Positions 27,411 to 35,540 of a stretch of DNA of 45,616 nt are shown here, piece by piece. The notes under the pieces are model-generated. The model was not told the DNA's origin and did no database searches. It saw nothing but the letters and a program-made list of their open reading frames with translations. Every line of letters starts with the position of its first letter. Position 1 is the first letter of the stretch. The stretch comes from Cytophagales bacterium. Its GTDB lineage: Bacteria > Bacteroidota > Bacteroidia > Cytophagales > Thermoflexibacteraceae. A program made the position numbers and the translations under genes. The DNA lies in NCBI GenBank assembly GCA_013298985.1, contig JAAFJS010000014.1, positions 1 through 45,616 on the forward strand, in the 5' to 3' direction.

Positions 27411-28040
27411 ATGGCGCACTATTTAGTTTTTGACGTAGAAGCCACAGGTTTAGAAGTGGGCTATCACGAAATTATCCAGTTGGGGGCGTGCCTGTATGAT
27501 GACAAATGGAATCAGGTAAGCACTTTCCTCACCAATATTTATCCAGAACACAAAGACCGTTTTTCCATTCCTGCCAGTAGGGTACATGAGCTTTCTATCT
27601 ATGATTTGGACGAAGCCCCGCAACTGCACGAGGCGTTGGAAAACTTTGAAAACTGGGTGTTGAAGCATACAGACACCAAGCGCGCAGGCAAAAGTGCCTT
27701 GCGGAACGTAATGATTTGTGGGCAAAGCGTAACAACTGACATCAATTTTTTGAAAGATGCCTACCACAAAATTCACCTTACTTGGGAGTTTTCTTATCGC
27801 GTCTTAGACCTTTTTGTGCTTTCTAATTTTTTCTTTATGGTGCTTCGTGCCAACAATATCAGTACGCCCAAATCGTTGAGCCTGGGGGCTGTTGCCGAGC
27901 ATTTTGGTTTTGAAAGAGAAACCGAAGTGCATAACGCCCTCGAAGATGCCGTTTTAACTGCCAAATGCCTCAAAGTCATTATACGAAACGGCAAAAAGTT
28001 CCAAATACAGGAAGACGAACTGGATTTTGAGGTAGATTAA
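27411..28040 (+). CDS. DEDDh-family 3'-5' exonuclease (DnaQ-like)
   Basis: This 209-residue cytoplasmic protein has all exonuclease motifs: Exo I FDVEATG (Asp8 and Glu10), Exo II TDINFLKD (Asp110) and Exo III HNALEDA (His174 and Asp179). It trims single-stranded DNA or RNA 3' ends; the short single-domain form could be a proofreading or RNA-processing enzyme and cannot be narrowed down further. The start is ATG 27411, 3 bp after the DUF1080 stop codon. It converges with the large outer-membrane-type gene, leaving only 22 bp between stop codons. Confidence 0.9.
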   Translation: MAHYLVFDVEATGLEVGYHEIIQLGACLYDDKWNQVSTFLTNIYPEHKDRFSIPASRVHELSIYDLDEAPQLHEALENFENWVLKHTDTKRAGKSALRNVMICGQSVTTDINFLKDAYHKIHLTWEFSYRVLDLFVLSNFFFMVLRANNISTPKSLSLGAVAEHFGFERETEVHNALEDAVLTAKCLKVIIRNGKKFQIQEDELDFEVD

Positions 28041-28062
28041 TTGTTGCTTTGTGGAATTTTTT

Positions 28063-31000
28063 TTAAAATAAAGCCGCCACCTGCATTCTACCAAGGTGAA
28101 TCACGTTGCTATTTTCCGATTTTCTGCCCTCATACTGGAAAATCAGTTGCAGACCATTGCCCAATCGCTGCTGCCAATTGACTGACCACTGCACATTTTG
28201 CCCCACCTGCAATGCCTCCAGCATCTCATAGCCAAGCGGAGAATTGGACTGCCCGTCGTAGCGAATATTTACGTATCTCATTCTTGTAGAGATAGTTCTG
28301 TTGGTTTTCTTTGCAATTCTACTTTCAAAAATAAATTCGTTGAGTACGGCTTTTTCGCCGATTTCTCCCAAAATGTTTTTTTTGTTTTGAAAAAAATATG
28401 CAAGCGTAAATCTCAGATTTTGAGAAGGTTGATAAGAAATTTCAGGTTTTACTTTTTGATTTTTAATGGCATAATTTCTATTTTCCAGAAAGTCAGAGCC
28501 ATTGGTTTTTAGCTCGTTCGCCGCCAGCAAGCGAATGTTCCAAGTAGTGGCGATATTGTAGCGAGCATTGAGCTGAAGTTCGTCTTGTTTCCTGGACTCA
28601 AACCCATTGGTAAGTAGCTGTTTATTTGTATTTTGCAAGTAGGAAAACTCTGCGCCAAACTTGGTAGCGGTGCGGTCATAGAAAAAAGTAGTCCGCAAAT
28701 TTGCCAAGTCCGAGAGCAGGCGACTTTCGTTTGCCACTGCCACAAAAGGCGCAAAACGCGGCAAAAAATCGCTGTCTGTCGTTCTGCGATTGATAGTCCA
28801 CGCGGTAACGTTACTCCATTTTCCTATCCATTTTTTGAAACCTTTTGCCTTTGCCCACGTGCGCGGCGCGTTGAGGTTCAGACGATAGCTGAAATTATTG
28901 GAGAACGCAAGCAAATATTGGTCGGTGGGTGTAAAAAACTTGACATAATTTTTTTCATCAGCATTGATAGCAGGATAAAACTCATTGAGTTGTTGCACGC
29001 CGTCGCTGTTGTCATCGCGCCACGTGTGCGTGCCAGTGCCAGGATTAACTTTCAGATAGATAAATTCACGTTTTAGCTCTCGTCCAGTGCCGTTTACCAG
29101 CGTAAATTCCGATTTGATTGCACCTTTGCCCAAATCGATATTCCAGTCCAAGCGGTTCATAATCGTTTCTTCGGGAATCTGTCCTTGTGTATTGGTTTTC
29201 AGTAGGTTATCAAATTTTCGGTAAGTAAACTGAACATTAAAAAGTTGGTGAGCAGTCTGCCTTCGAGCATTGATATTCAGCGTATTAGCATGAAAAGCCT
29301 TGACAAGTTCTCCGCTTTGGGGCGCATTATCCTCGCGAATAGTGTAATCAATGCCGTATTGCCATTTAGAAGAATCGCTATTTTTCAAATAAAATTGATG
29401 CGCCGAAAAATTCATTGCCGTTGCAAAAATGGAATCATTATTTGTTTTCCTCACCACATTTTTATCAATAGAATACACATAACCCGTTACTAAATACTTG
29501 GTTTTGTGCGAAATATCTGTCGACCATCGCGACCAATCTGCGCGGGTTTCTTCTTGGGTATTTTTCATCAAAAAGAAATTGCTTTTCAAGAAAAACTTTT
29601 TAAAACGAATCCCTCCCTCTGCAAACTGCTGAAAACCATTGATAGCGGTTTCGCGGTTTCTGCGCGTGTGTCTGAGGGAAATAAAATTATTAATATCTTT
29701 TCGCAAGCCAATCGCAGCGTTTAAAATATGCTCACTATGAGGCACTTGCGTATTGCCTGACCAATCTCGGTCAAACTCTACGTAACGAAAGCGGTCAATC
29801 GGGCGAAAAAATGCGTCATTGTATTCGTAGTCAAGGGAATAGGATAACCTCCCCCCTGCCCCCTCCAAAGGGGGAGAGATTTGTTTCCCCCCTGCCCCCT
29901 CCAAAGGGGGAGAGGTTTGCGCTTTGCCCTCACGAAGCACTTTTTCCTTTGCATAACCCACTTTGACCGCCCAGCCTTCATTGGGTGCGCTACTTTTATC
30001 AGAAAAAAGATTTTGGTCGTGGTTACTCAGCGCAGTTTCTACAAAAATGCTTTCATTTTTACGGATTTGGTAGCTTGCGCCTATGGTGGTCATTTGCTTT
30101 TGGTTGGGCGCAGGTAGCTGACGCACAGGATTATAGCTACCGCGACCCTGCCCCGCCCAGCGATATTCTCGCCCATTGGCAGTGATGCTTCCTTGCTCGT
30201 AATCGCCATTACCCAAGCCCACTTCCGAAAAAGTAATGTTAAAAAGGGGGGCATCGCCGCGGCGCGCCCTGATAAAAAACTGGACTATCACGCCATTGAT
30301 AATTGTGTCTTTTGGGGTATATAAAACCCTATCTTCTTGGAAATCAGCAACTCGTATGGCACTTTGGGCAACAGCCAAGCTCAGGTCATCGCCAATTTGA
30401 GAAAGCAAGCGGCGATTGGCAGTATCTAATTGTGCCAAAATCGGATTGTTTTTATTGTCGCGTTCTCGATAAAAATTTCCAAAAATAGAAAGTTTGCCTA
30501 ACGCCTGATAGTGGCTTGTGGTCAAGATGGTACGGCTATAATTTTGCGTAGAATACTCAAAATCAACGCGTACGCGCGTGAACTGCGTAATGATGACTTT
30601 GGGTGTAAACGTAATTTCGGCGGTGTTGTAATCTATCACGTAATCATAATTAAAACCCCTGACTTGTAGCTTGCCATCGACATACACTTTTTCCGAATTG
30701 GCAATGATAATGATAAAGCGTTCATTTCCCTGCCCGCGCAGTCGATACGGACCCTGAACTCCCTCGCTGACAGGCAGTTGAAAAGAATAAAACTGACCTT
30801 TGGCAACGGCAACGCCCACTTTGGTATTGGCGCGGTTTTTTGGCAAAATTTGTTCTTCTATTTTTTTGGTGCTGTCCACTGCCACGCCGTAATTGGTTTC
30901 TATCAGCCCGCCAAGCACATTTTTGTAAAAACGCAAAAACTGCGAAGGCGAATTACGCAAAACGACATCTCCTGCACTTAGCGACGCGTTTTTGTGCGAA

Positions 31001-31671
31001 AGTTTGATAAAAACGCGGTCAAATTCTTGAAGTTGTTGCGTATTTCCATCAGGCTGAAAAGGCACATTTTGGTCAGTCATTACCGCAGTAAGGTGAATGT
31101 CAGGCGCGATTTTGCCATCTATTTGCAGATTCAGGGCAGAATTGACAAAAACATCTTGCCTATTGCCAAAGGAAATCCCGCGCGTGAGGCTACCGCTTTT
31201 GCTCAAACCTTCGTAGCTAAATAACTCTTCGCGTTTTTGAAAAAAATCTTGATACAGAGGAGATTGGAAATTCCCTTTGTTTTTTAAAGTATAAAGCCCT
31301 GAATCATAAAGCGTTTGGCTTCTTTTGTAGTAGGTTTTGCTAAACAGAAAAGGAAAAACGCGATAACAAATCAAGATAGAATCAATTTGAGGCAGGCTAT
31401 CACTTTCCAGCGTTAATTCGTTGGTAGTGAGGCGATAAGAAAGTTTAATGTTCTGATGTTTTTTGGGTAAAACGCTGATAATCTTGATGCTATCAGGTAC
31501 AAGAGAAAGCGAGTCTAATACGAAAGTGGCAGTAGTTTGAGGAGGCTTGGACTGTGTATCATTTTCTATCTGATGCCTGATAACCACCCATTTACAACGC
31601 TTGTTGGAGAGCTGTGCGTTGGCAAAAGTAGCTGAAAGACAGAGCAATATGGCAAATAGATATTTTTGCAA
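28063..31671 (-). CDS. Large exported protein, probably outer-membrane beta-barrel
   Basis: This 1202-residue protein has a signal peptide ending TFANAQ. The only start before that peptide is a TTG at 31669-31671, and an in-frame TAA lies just upstream; the -7 motif at 31688-31695 fits this position. The C-terminal two thirds alternate aromatic and polar residues in strand-like stretches (for example GALGKLSIFGNFYRERDN-type segments) and the protein ends in Phe (VAALF), as outer-membrane barrels often do. No known family was recognised. Codons near the middle encode SPPLEGAGG twice, a translated copy of a GC-rich intergenic-type repeat. The gene is monocistronic and faces the exonuclease gene. 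Confidence 0.75.
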   Translation of the reverse strand: MQKYLFAILLCLSATFANAQLSNKRCKWVVIRHQIENDTQSKPPQTTATFVLDSLSLVPDSIKIISVLPKKHQNIKLSYRLTTNELTLESDSLPQIDSILICYRVFPFLFSKTYYKRSQTLYDSGLYTLKNKGNFQSPLYQDFFQKREELFSYEGLSKSGSLTRGISFGNRQDVFVNSALNLQIDGKIAPDIHLTAVMTDQNVPFQPDGNTQQLQEFDRVFIKLSHKNASLSAGDVVLRNSPSQFLRFYKNVLGGLIETNYGVAVDSTKKIEEQILPKNRANTKVGVAVAKGQFYSFQLPVSEGVQGPYRLRGQGNERFIIIIANSEKVYVDGKLQVRGFNYDYVIDYNTAEITFTPKVIITQFTRVRVDFEYSTQNYSRTILTTSHYQALGKLSIFGNFYRERDNKNNPILAQLDTANRRLLSQIGDDLSLAVAQSAIRVADFQEDRVLYTPKDTIINGVIVQFFIRARRGDAPLFNITFSEVGLGNGDYEQGSITANGREYRWAGQGRGSYNPVRQLPAPNQKQMTTIGASYQIRKNESIFVETALSNHDQNLFSDKSSAPNEGWAVKVGYAKEKVLREGKAQTSPPLEGAGGKQISPPLEGAGGRLSYSLDYEYNDAFFRPIDRFRYVEFDRDWSGNTQVPHSEHILNAAIGLRKDINNFISLRHTRRNRETAINGFQQFAEGGIRFKKFFLKSNFFLMKNTQEETRADWSRWSTDISHKTKYLVTGYVYSIDKNVVRKTNNDSIFATAMNFSAHQFYLKNSDSSKWQYGIDYTIREDNAPQSGELVKAFHANTLNINARRQTAHQLFNVQFTYRKFDNLLKTNTQGQIPEETIMNRLDWNIDLGKGAIKSEFTLVNGTGRELKREFIYLKVNPGTGTHTWRDDNSDGVQQLNEFYPAINADEKNYVKFFTPTDQYLLAFSNNFSYRLNLNAPRTWAKAKGFKKWIGKWSNVTAWTINRRTTDSDFLPRFAPFVAVANESRLLSDLANLRTTFFYDRTATKFGAEFSYLQNTNKQLLTNGFESRKQDELQLNARYNIATTWNIRLLAANELKTNGSDFLENRNYAIKNQKVKPEISYQPSQNLRFTLAYFFQNKKNILGEIGEKAVLNEFIFESRIAKKTNRTISTRMRYVNIRYDGQSNSPLGYEMLEALQVGQNVQWSVNWQQRLGNGLQLIFQYEGRKSENSNVIHLGRMQVAALF
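29851..29914. repeat. GC-rich repeat inserted in frame (two units)
   Basis: Two identical 28-base units (29851-29878 and 29887-29914) containing CCCCCTCCAAAGGGGG are spaced with a 36-base period. Each unit is itself palindromic. On the coding strand they read SPPLEGAGG twice within the outer-membrane-type protein. The period is a multiple of three, so the frame is kept. Confidence 0.9.
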
Positions 31672-31687
31672 AAGGATTGATTTTTTA

Positions 31688-31695
31688 CAAATTTA
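31688..31695 (-). promoter_or_regulatory. Probable -7 element of the large outer-membrane-type gene
   Basis: TAAATTTG on the minus strand matches TAnnTTTG and lies 17 nt before the TTG start codon. No clear -33 element was found. Confidence 0.35.
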
Positions 31696-31735
31696 ATATA
31701 AGTAGTTCAATAATTATAATTGTACTTTGCATTTA

Positions 31736-31901
31736 GCCCCGTTAGGTGGCGACATATTTGTAGAAAATAATAAATTTCTTTGGCTTTAAAAGTCCTGTAG
31801 GGACGTAACTAATTCACTTACAAATACTTGTATCGTCCCTGACGGGACTTACTGTAATCTAATTTTTCTATTTTCTACAAAGCTATCGTGCCTAATGGCA
31901 C
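31736..31901. repeat. Nested palindromic element in a 419-base gap
   Basis: Three nested inverted repeats share one centre. The outer arms are imperfect (31736-31752 with 31886-31901). The middle arms are perfect: TTTGTAGAAAATA (31757-31769) with its complement (31869-31881). The inner arms are near-perfect: AAGTCCTGTAGGGACG (31790-31805) with 31834-31850. The element has no open frame. It resembles a non-autonomous mobile palindrome or BIME-type repeat. The remainder of the gap 31672-32090 holds only AT-rich sequence and the -7 element of the leftward gene. Confidence 0.75.
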
Positions 31902-32090
31902 TTATAGACTACTTTGTACGCGTATGTAAAGCAATCATTAAATTTTTGAGTAAGTTCTAACAAAAAAGTATTCTCCGCAGAAGCCTATGGACTATTATTA
32001 GGAAATTTATGTTTTTTTTGTATAAATTTATATCTTTCGCCTTCCAATCGCACTGTCAAATAGAAAAAATAGTTTAACATTCAGTATAAA

Positions 32091-33002
32091 ATGAAAAAGA
32101 AAATTTACATCATATTTTCAGCTTGTTTGCTGACCATCTTGCTACTGACCGCATCAAGTAGTTTTGCTCAAAACAACTCAACTAATACTATGAAAATCAA
32201 TTACTTCTGCCCGCGCTGGGGCAGTGAAAGCCTCTCTTGGGACGCTTTTTGTGAAAAGGTAAAAAAAGCAGGTTACAATGGCGTAGAAACGGGATTGCCA
32301 CTCGACGAAAGTGAGAAAAAGGCGATTCTGGAAACCCTGAAAAAGTATGACCTACTGCTCATCTGTCAATACTATCAATCGTTTGAGCGCGACTTTGATA
32401 CGCATATCAAAAACTATGAAAAGCACCTTCGCAATTTGGCTGATGCCAAGCCTGTACTTATCAATTCGCAAACAGGCAAAGACTATTTTACATTTGAGCA
32501 AAACAAAAAACTCATAGAACTCGCCGACAAAATCAGCAAAGAAACTGGTGTAAAAGTTACCCACGAAACACATCGTAACAAGTTTAATTTTGCGGCACAC
32601 ATCACCAAAGATTATTTGGAAAAAATACCCAATTTTCGCATGACGTTGGACATTTCGCATTGGTGCAATGTGCATGAAAGCCTACTGGACGACCAGCCCG
32701 AAGCGGTAAACTTGGCAATCAGCCGCACAGACCACATTCACGCCCGCGTGGGGCATCAGGAAGGTCCTCAGGTAAATGACCCGCGTGCGCCCGAATGGAC
32801 GGACGCACTCAATCACCACTTGGCTTGGTGGGACAAAATAGTGGAAATACAACGCGCCAAAGGCACAACTATTTTTACGATTACGCCTGAGTTTGGTCCT
32901 GTAACCTACTTGCCTGCGCTGCCTTATACTCGCCAACCTGTTGCTAATCAGTGGGATATAAATGTATTTATGATGGAATTATTGAAAAAAAGATATAATT
33001 AG
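32091..33002 (+). CDS. Secreted TIM-barrel isomerase/epimerase-like protein
   Basis: This 303-residue protein has a signal peptide ending SSFAQ and a xylose-isomerase-like TIM barrel (AP endonuclease 2 superfamily). Visible pieces are WDAFCEKVKKAGYNGVETG, the metal-ligand-like segments THETHRNK, LDISHWCNVHES and HIHARVGHQEGPQV, and TPEFGP near the end. Acidic and histidine residues at these points bind a divalent metal in the family, which isomerises or epimerises sugars. Export is unusual for classical isomerases but common for this Bacteroidota group, often near DUF1080 proteins. The exact substrate is unknown. It stands alone between a palindromic repeat and the LolA-like gene. Confidence 0.85.
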   Translation: MKKKIYIIFSACLLTILLLTASSSFAQNNSTNTMKINYFCPRWGSESLSWDAFCEKVKKAGYNGVETGLPLDESEKKAILETLKKYDLLLICQYYQSFERDFDTHIKNYEKHLRNLADAKPVLINSQTGKDYFTFEQNKKLIELADKISKETGVKVTHETHRNKFNFAAHITKDYLEKIPNFRMTLDISHWCNVHESLLDDQPEAVNLAISRTDHIHARVGHQEGPQVNDPRAPEWTDALNHHLAWWDKIVEIQRAKGTTIFTITPEFGPVTYLPALPYTRQPVANQWDINVFMMELLKKRYN

Positions 33003-33107
33003 TACAATGATATGAGGCTGTCTGAAAAATCTTCACTATTAAAATGGTAGCAACTCTCTAAAGGAGAGAATTTCTATACAATCAAAAAAACTTAAACTCA
33101 AAAAATA

Positions 33108-33869
33108 ATGTCTAAATCATTTATTTTCAAATCATTAACCGCAATCCTCTTTCTGTCAATGTCTTCATTGACAGTTCCCAACAAGAAAATTACCTCTTTC
33201 GAAACGTTGGTAGAGGCAATGCACAAACGCTACATGGGCAAGGCGGCAAAAACAGTAACTTTTGTGCAGTATAATACGCATTATCAGGCAGATACAGTTT
33301 CAGGTAAGTCCACTTGGTATGAGGCAATAGCGTACCCTACCAATTTCCGCATCGACTTTGGTGAAATCAAGGAAGGCAATGCGGTGATTTTTGCTCGCGA
33401 CTCCATTTTTAACTTCAAAAACGGACAAAATACGCGCAAGCAGCCTTTCAAAAACAACTTAATCTTACTGGCGGGCGGCATGAATTTTATGGCGAAAGAC
33501 AAAATTATGGCAGAACTCAAAAGTGCGGGCTACGACCTGAGCAAATTCCGAACAGACACGCACAACGGCAAGCCTGCCTATGTAATTGGTGCAGCGGAGG
33601 GCGATTTTACCTCCTCTCAGTTTTGGATTGACAAAAAAAACTTGCACTTGGTTAGGACTCTCGAGAAAATGCCCAACGGAGATATTCGTGAGGCACGCTT
33701 TTCCAAACATATCAAATCAGGCAAGGGTTGGATAGAAACTGATGTTTTGTTTTTGGTAAACGGCAAAAAAACACAACTGGAAGAATACAAGGAAATCAAA
33801 CCCAATGCCATCTTAGATAGCCGCCTTTTTGATGCGGCGCATTTTGGCAAGGTACACTGGAAAAATTAA
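33108..33869 (+). CDS. Exported LolA-like protein
   Basis: This 253-residue protein has a signal sequence (about residues 1-24) followed by a strand-rich domain: ARDSIFNFKNGQNTRKQPF, KPAYVIGAAEGDFTSSQFWI, DKKNLHLVRTLEKMPNGDIR and the ending ILDSRLFDAAHFGKVHW. The pattern resembles LolA/LolB-like outer-membrane lipoprotein sorting proteins, which form a half-barrel that carries lipids, and similar hypothetical proteins of Bacteroidota. There is no lipobox Cys. It lies 3 bp before recO, suggesting co-transcription. Family assignment is moderate. Confidence 0.72.
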   Translation: MSKSFIFKSLTAILFLSMSSLTVPNKKITSFETLVEAMHKRYMGKAAKTVTFVQYNTHYQADTVSGKSTWYEAIAYPTNFRIDFGEIKEGNAVIFARDSIFNFKNGQNTRKQPFKNNLILLAGGMNFMAKDKIMAELKSAGYDLSKFRTDTHNGKPAYVIGAAEGDFTSSQFWIDKKNLHLVRTLEKMPNGDIREARFSKHIKSGKGWIETDVLFLVNGKKTQLEEYKEIKPNAILDSRLFDAAHFGKVHWKN

Positions 33870-33872
33870 AAA

Positions 33873-34562
33873 ATGCTTTACAAAACGAAAGGAATCGTAT
33901 TGGGTTTTATCCGCTATCGCGACACCTCCATTATCGTCCGCATCTATACGGAGGCGTTTGGGTTGCGGTCATACATTGTCAATAGTGTGCGAAGTGTGAA
34001 AAACAAAAACAATAAAATAGCTCTTTATCAGCCATTTACCTTGTTGGATTTGGTCGTTTATAATAAGCCCAACAATGATTTGAATTATATTTCAGAGTCA
34101 AAAATTTATCAACCTTTCCAATCTATTCCTTTTGATATTCACAAAACAACGATTAGCCTTTTCTTGACAGAGGTATTGACCAAAATCCTGAAAAGCGAGG
34201 AAGCGCACCAAGAAGTCTTTGATTTTCTGCTCAATAGCATTTTGACCTTAGAAAATTTACCTGCAAATTTCGAGAATTTTCACTTACAGTTCCTGATTCG
34301 GCTTTCGGGCTTGCTTGGCTTTTATATCACTGACGCTGAGGAAATAGGTACGCAACTCCAATATGCAGGCTATCTATTTGATTATGAGCTATATAAACCC
34401 CAACTGGACGCGCTCATTCTGGCGGACTATGGCGCGGCTGTGCCTATGAATCATAAAACAAGGGCAGAATTTTTAGATGCACTTTTAAAATTCTATCAGC
34501 TTCATTTTGAGGGCTTTGGAGAGTTAAAGTCTTTGGTGGTGTTAAAAGAAATGTTTTTATAG
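33873..34562 (+). CDS. recO: DNA repair protein RecO
   Basis: This 229-residue protein helps RecR load RecA on SSB-coated single-stranded DNA. The N-terminal OB fold is recognisable from YKTKGIVLGFIRYRDTSIIVRIYTE-type sequence (residues 3-27), ending in NKIALYQPFTLLDLVVY. The helical C-terminal part carries the family-like LSGLLGFYITDAEE. The Cys4 zinc finger found in many RecO proteins is absent, as is common in Bacteroidota. The ATG is 3 bp after the LolA-like gene. It converges with rpmF. Confidence 0.9.
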   Translation: MLYKTKGIVLGFIRYRDTSIIVRIYTEAFGLRSYIVNSVRSVKNKNNKIALYQPFTLLDLVVYNKPNNDLNYISESKIYQPFQSIPFDIHKTTISLFLTEVLTKILKSEEAHQEVFDFLLNSILTLENLPANFENFHLQFLIRLSGLLGFYITDAEEIGTQLQYAGYLFDYELYKPQLDALILADYGAAVPMNHKTRAEFLDALLKFYQLHFEGFGELKSLVVLKEMFL

Positions 34563-34691
34563 CCCTATTTGTAAAACTCTAATACAAAACTATGAAAACA
34601 AAAAAAGGGAAGCCAAAAAAATGACTTCTCTTTCAAAACTAAAAAAACAACTATGAAAACACCAAATGAAATACTTTTTTGAGTATATTAC

Positions 34692-34889
34692 TTACTCAGC
34701 AACTGCTACCTGCTTTTCCATCACGACCTTACCTTTGTGGTAGAGCTTGCCTTCGTGCCAATGCGCCCTGTGGTACAAATGTGGCTCACCTGATGTGGGG
34801 CAAATGGCTATGGTTGCAGGAATACACTTGTCATGCGTTCTGCGCTTATCTCTTCTTGTCTTTGAAATCTTACTTTTGGGATGTGCCAT
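34692..34889 (-). CDS. rpmF: 50S ribosomal protein L32
   Basis: This 65-residue protein begins [19 protein letters not shown] and has the Bacteroidota-type L32 centre [20 protein letters not shown]. It is a small component of the large ribosomal subunit. The four-Cys zinc site of other L32 proteins is not present; only two Cys are seen. It follows yceD by 42 bp in the conserved yceD-rpmF order. Confidence 0.96.
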   Translation of the reverse strand: MAHPKSKISKTRRDKRRTHDKCIPATIAICPTSGEPHLYHRAHWHEGKLYHKGKVVMEKQVAVAE

Positions 34890-34931
34890 TGTTACAAAAA
34901 TTTAAACTATCTATTAGAATTTATTTATAAT

Positions 34932-35474
34932 TTACTTAATCAATTTTTTCAAATCTTCCCAGCGAGGGTCAATCTCTGCTGTACCGTCTTCTGCGGTGTC
35001 TTCCCCAGTAGTGGCAGAAGAATAAATCAGAATATCACTTTCGTCGTCATCATCAGTTTCTGCCTCTACAAATCTTGGGTGCAACTTTTTCATGGGTACA
35101 CACAAGCCAATGAATTCATAAATGTACTGAGCCACATTCAGTGTATCTAAACCTCTGGGAATCACTACTATCTCATCTGAAAGCTCTTGCGCTTGCTCTC
35201 CATATTTGAAGATAATTTGCGCTTTTGTATCTATCGGATAATCAAATAGGTCTAAGCTACGGTCGCAAGTCAGCTCTATCGTTCCCTGAATATCAAACTC
35301 TCCAATGAGCATCGTTTCGCTTTTGGTCAGTGCAAGGTGAATAGTACATTTTCCTACTTCTACTAAGCTATGCTCAAACAAAGCAAAAAACGTATTGTCC
35401 GCAACATACTGATAATCATGGCGTTTATCTGCCAAACTTATCAAATCAATGTCAAATTCTTTTAGGTTTTTCAC
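34932..35474 (-). CDS. yceD: YceD/DUF177 family protein (23S rRNA accumulation)
   Basis: This 180-residue acidic cytoplasmic protein of the DUF177 family is linked to 23S rRNA accumulation and usually encoded just before rpmF, as here. Family-like segments are GEFDIQGTIELTCDRSLD (first Cys region), the centre GLDTLNVAQYIYEFIGLCVP, and the C-terminal RWEDLKKLIK preceded by an acidic tail. The start codon is GTG at 35472-35474, with GAGG 6 nt upstream as a Shine-Dalgarno-like site and no earlier ATG. A well-placed promoter lies 20 bp further upstream. Confidence 0.9.
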   Translation of the reverse strand: MKNLKEFDIDLISLADKRHDYQYVADNTFFALFEHSLVEVGKCTIHLALTKSETMLIGEFDIQGTIELTCDRSLDLFDYPIDTKAQIIFKYGEQAQELSDEIVVIPRGLDTLNVAQYIYEFIGLCVPMKKLHPRFVEAETDDDDESDILIYSSATTGEDTAEDGTAEIDPRWEDLKKLIK

Positions 35475-35495
35475 TATACCTCAATTTTAGGACTG

Positions 35496-35527
35496 CAAAG
35501 TTATGGAGTTTTTTTGGAAAGAGCAAG
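35496..35527 (-). promoter_or_regulatory. Promoter of yceD-rpmF
   Basis: On the minus strand, CTTG (35524-35527), a 20-nt spacer and TAACTTTG (35496-35503) match the Bacteroidota promoter with one mismatch in the -33 box. Transcription would start about 14 nt before the GTG start of yceD. Confidence 0.6.
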
Positions 35528-35540
35528 AAAAAACTTTAAA

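Noticed and set aside
29851-29914. CRISPR-like repeat
   Set aside because: Only two units with an 8-base spacing and a palindromic GC-rich unit, in frame within a gene; no cas genes.
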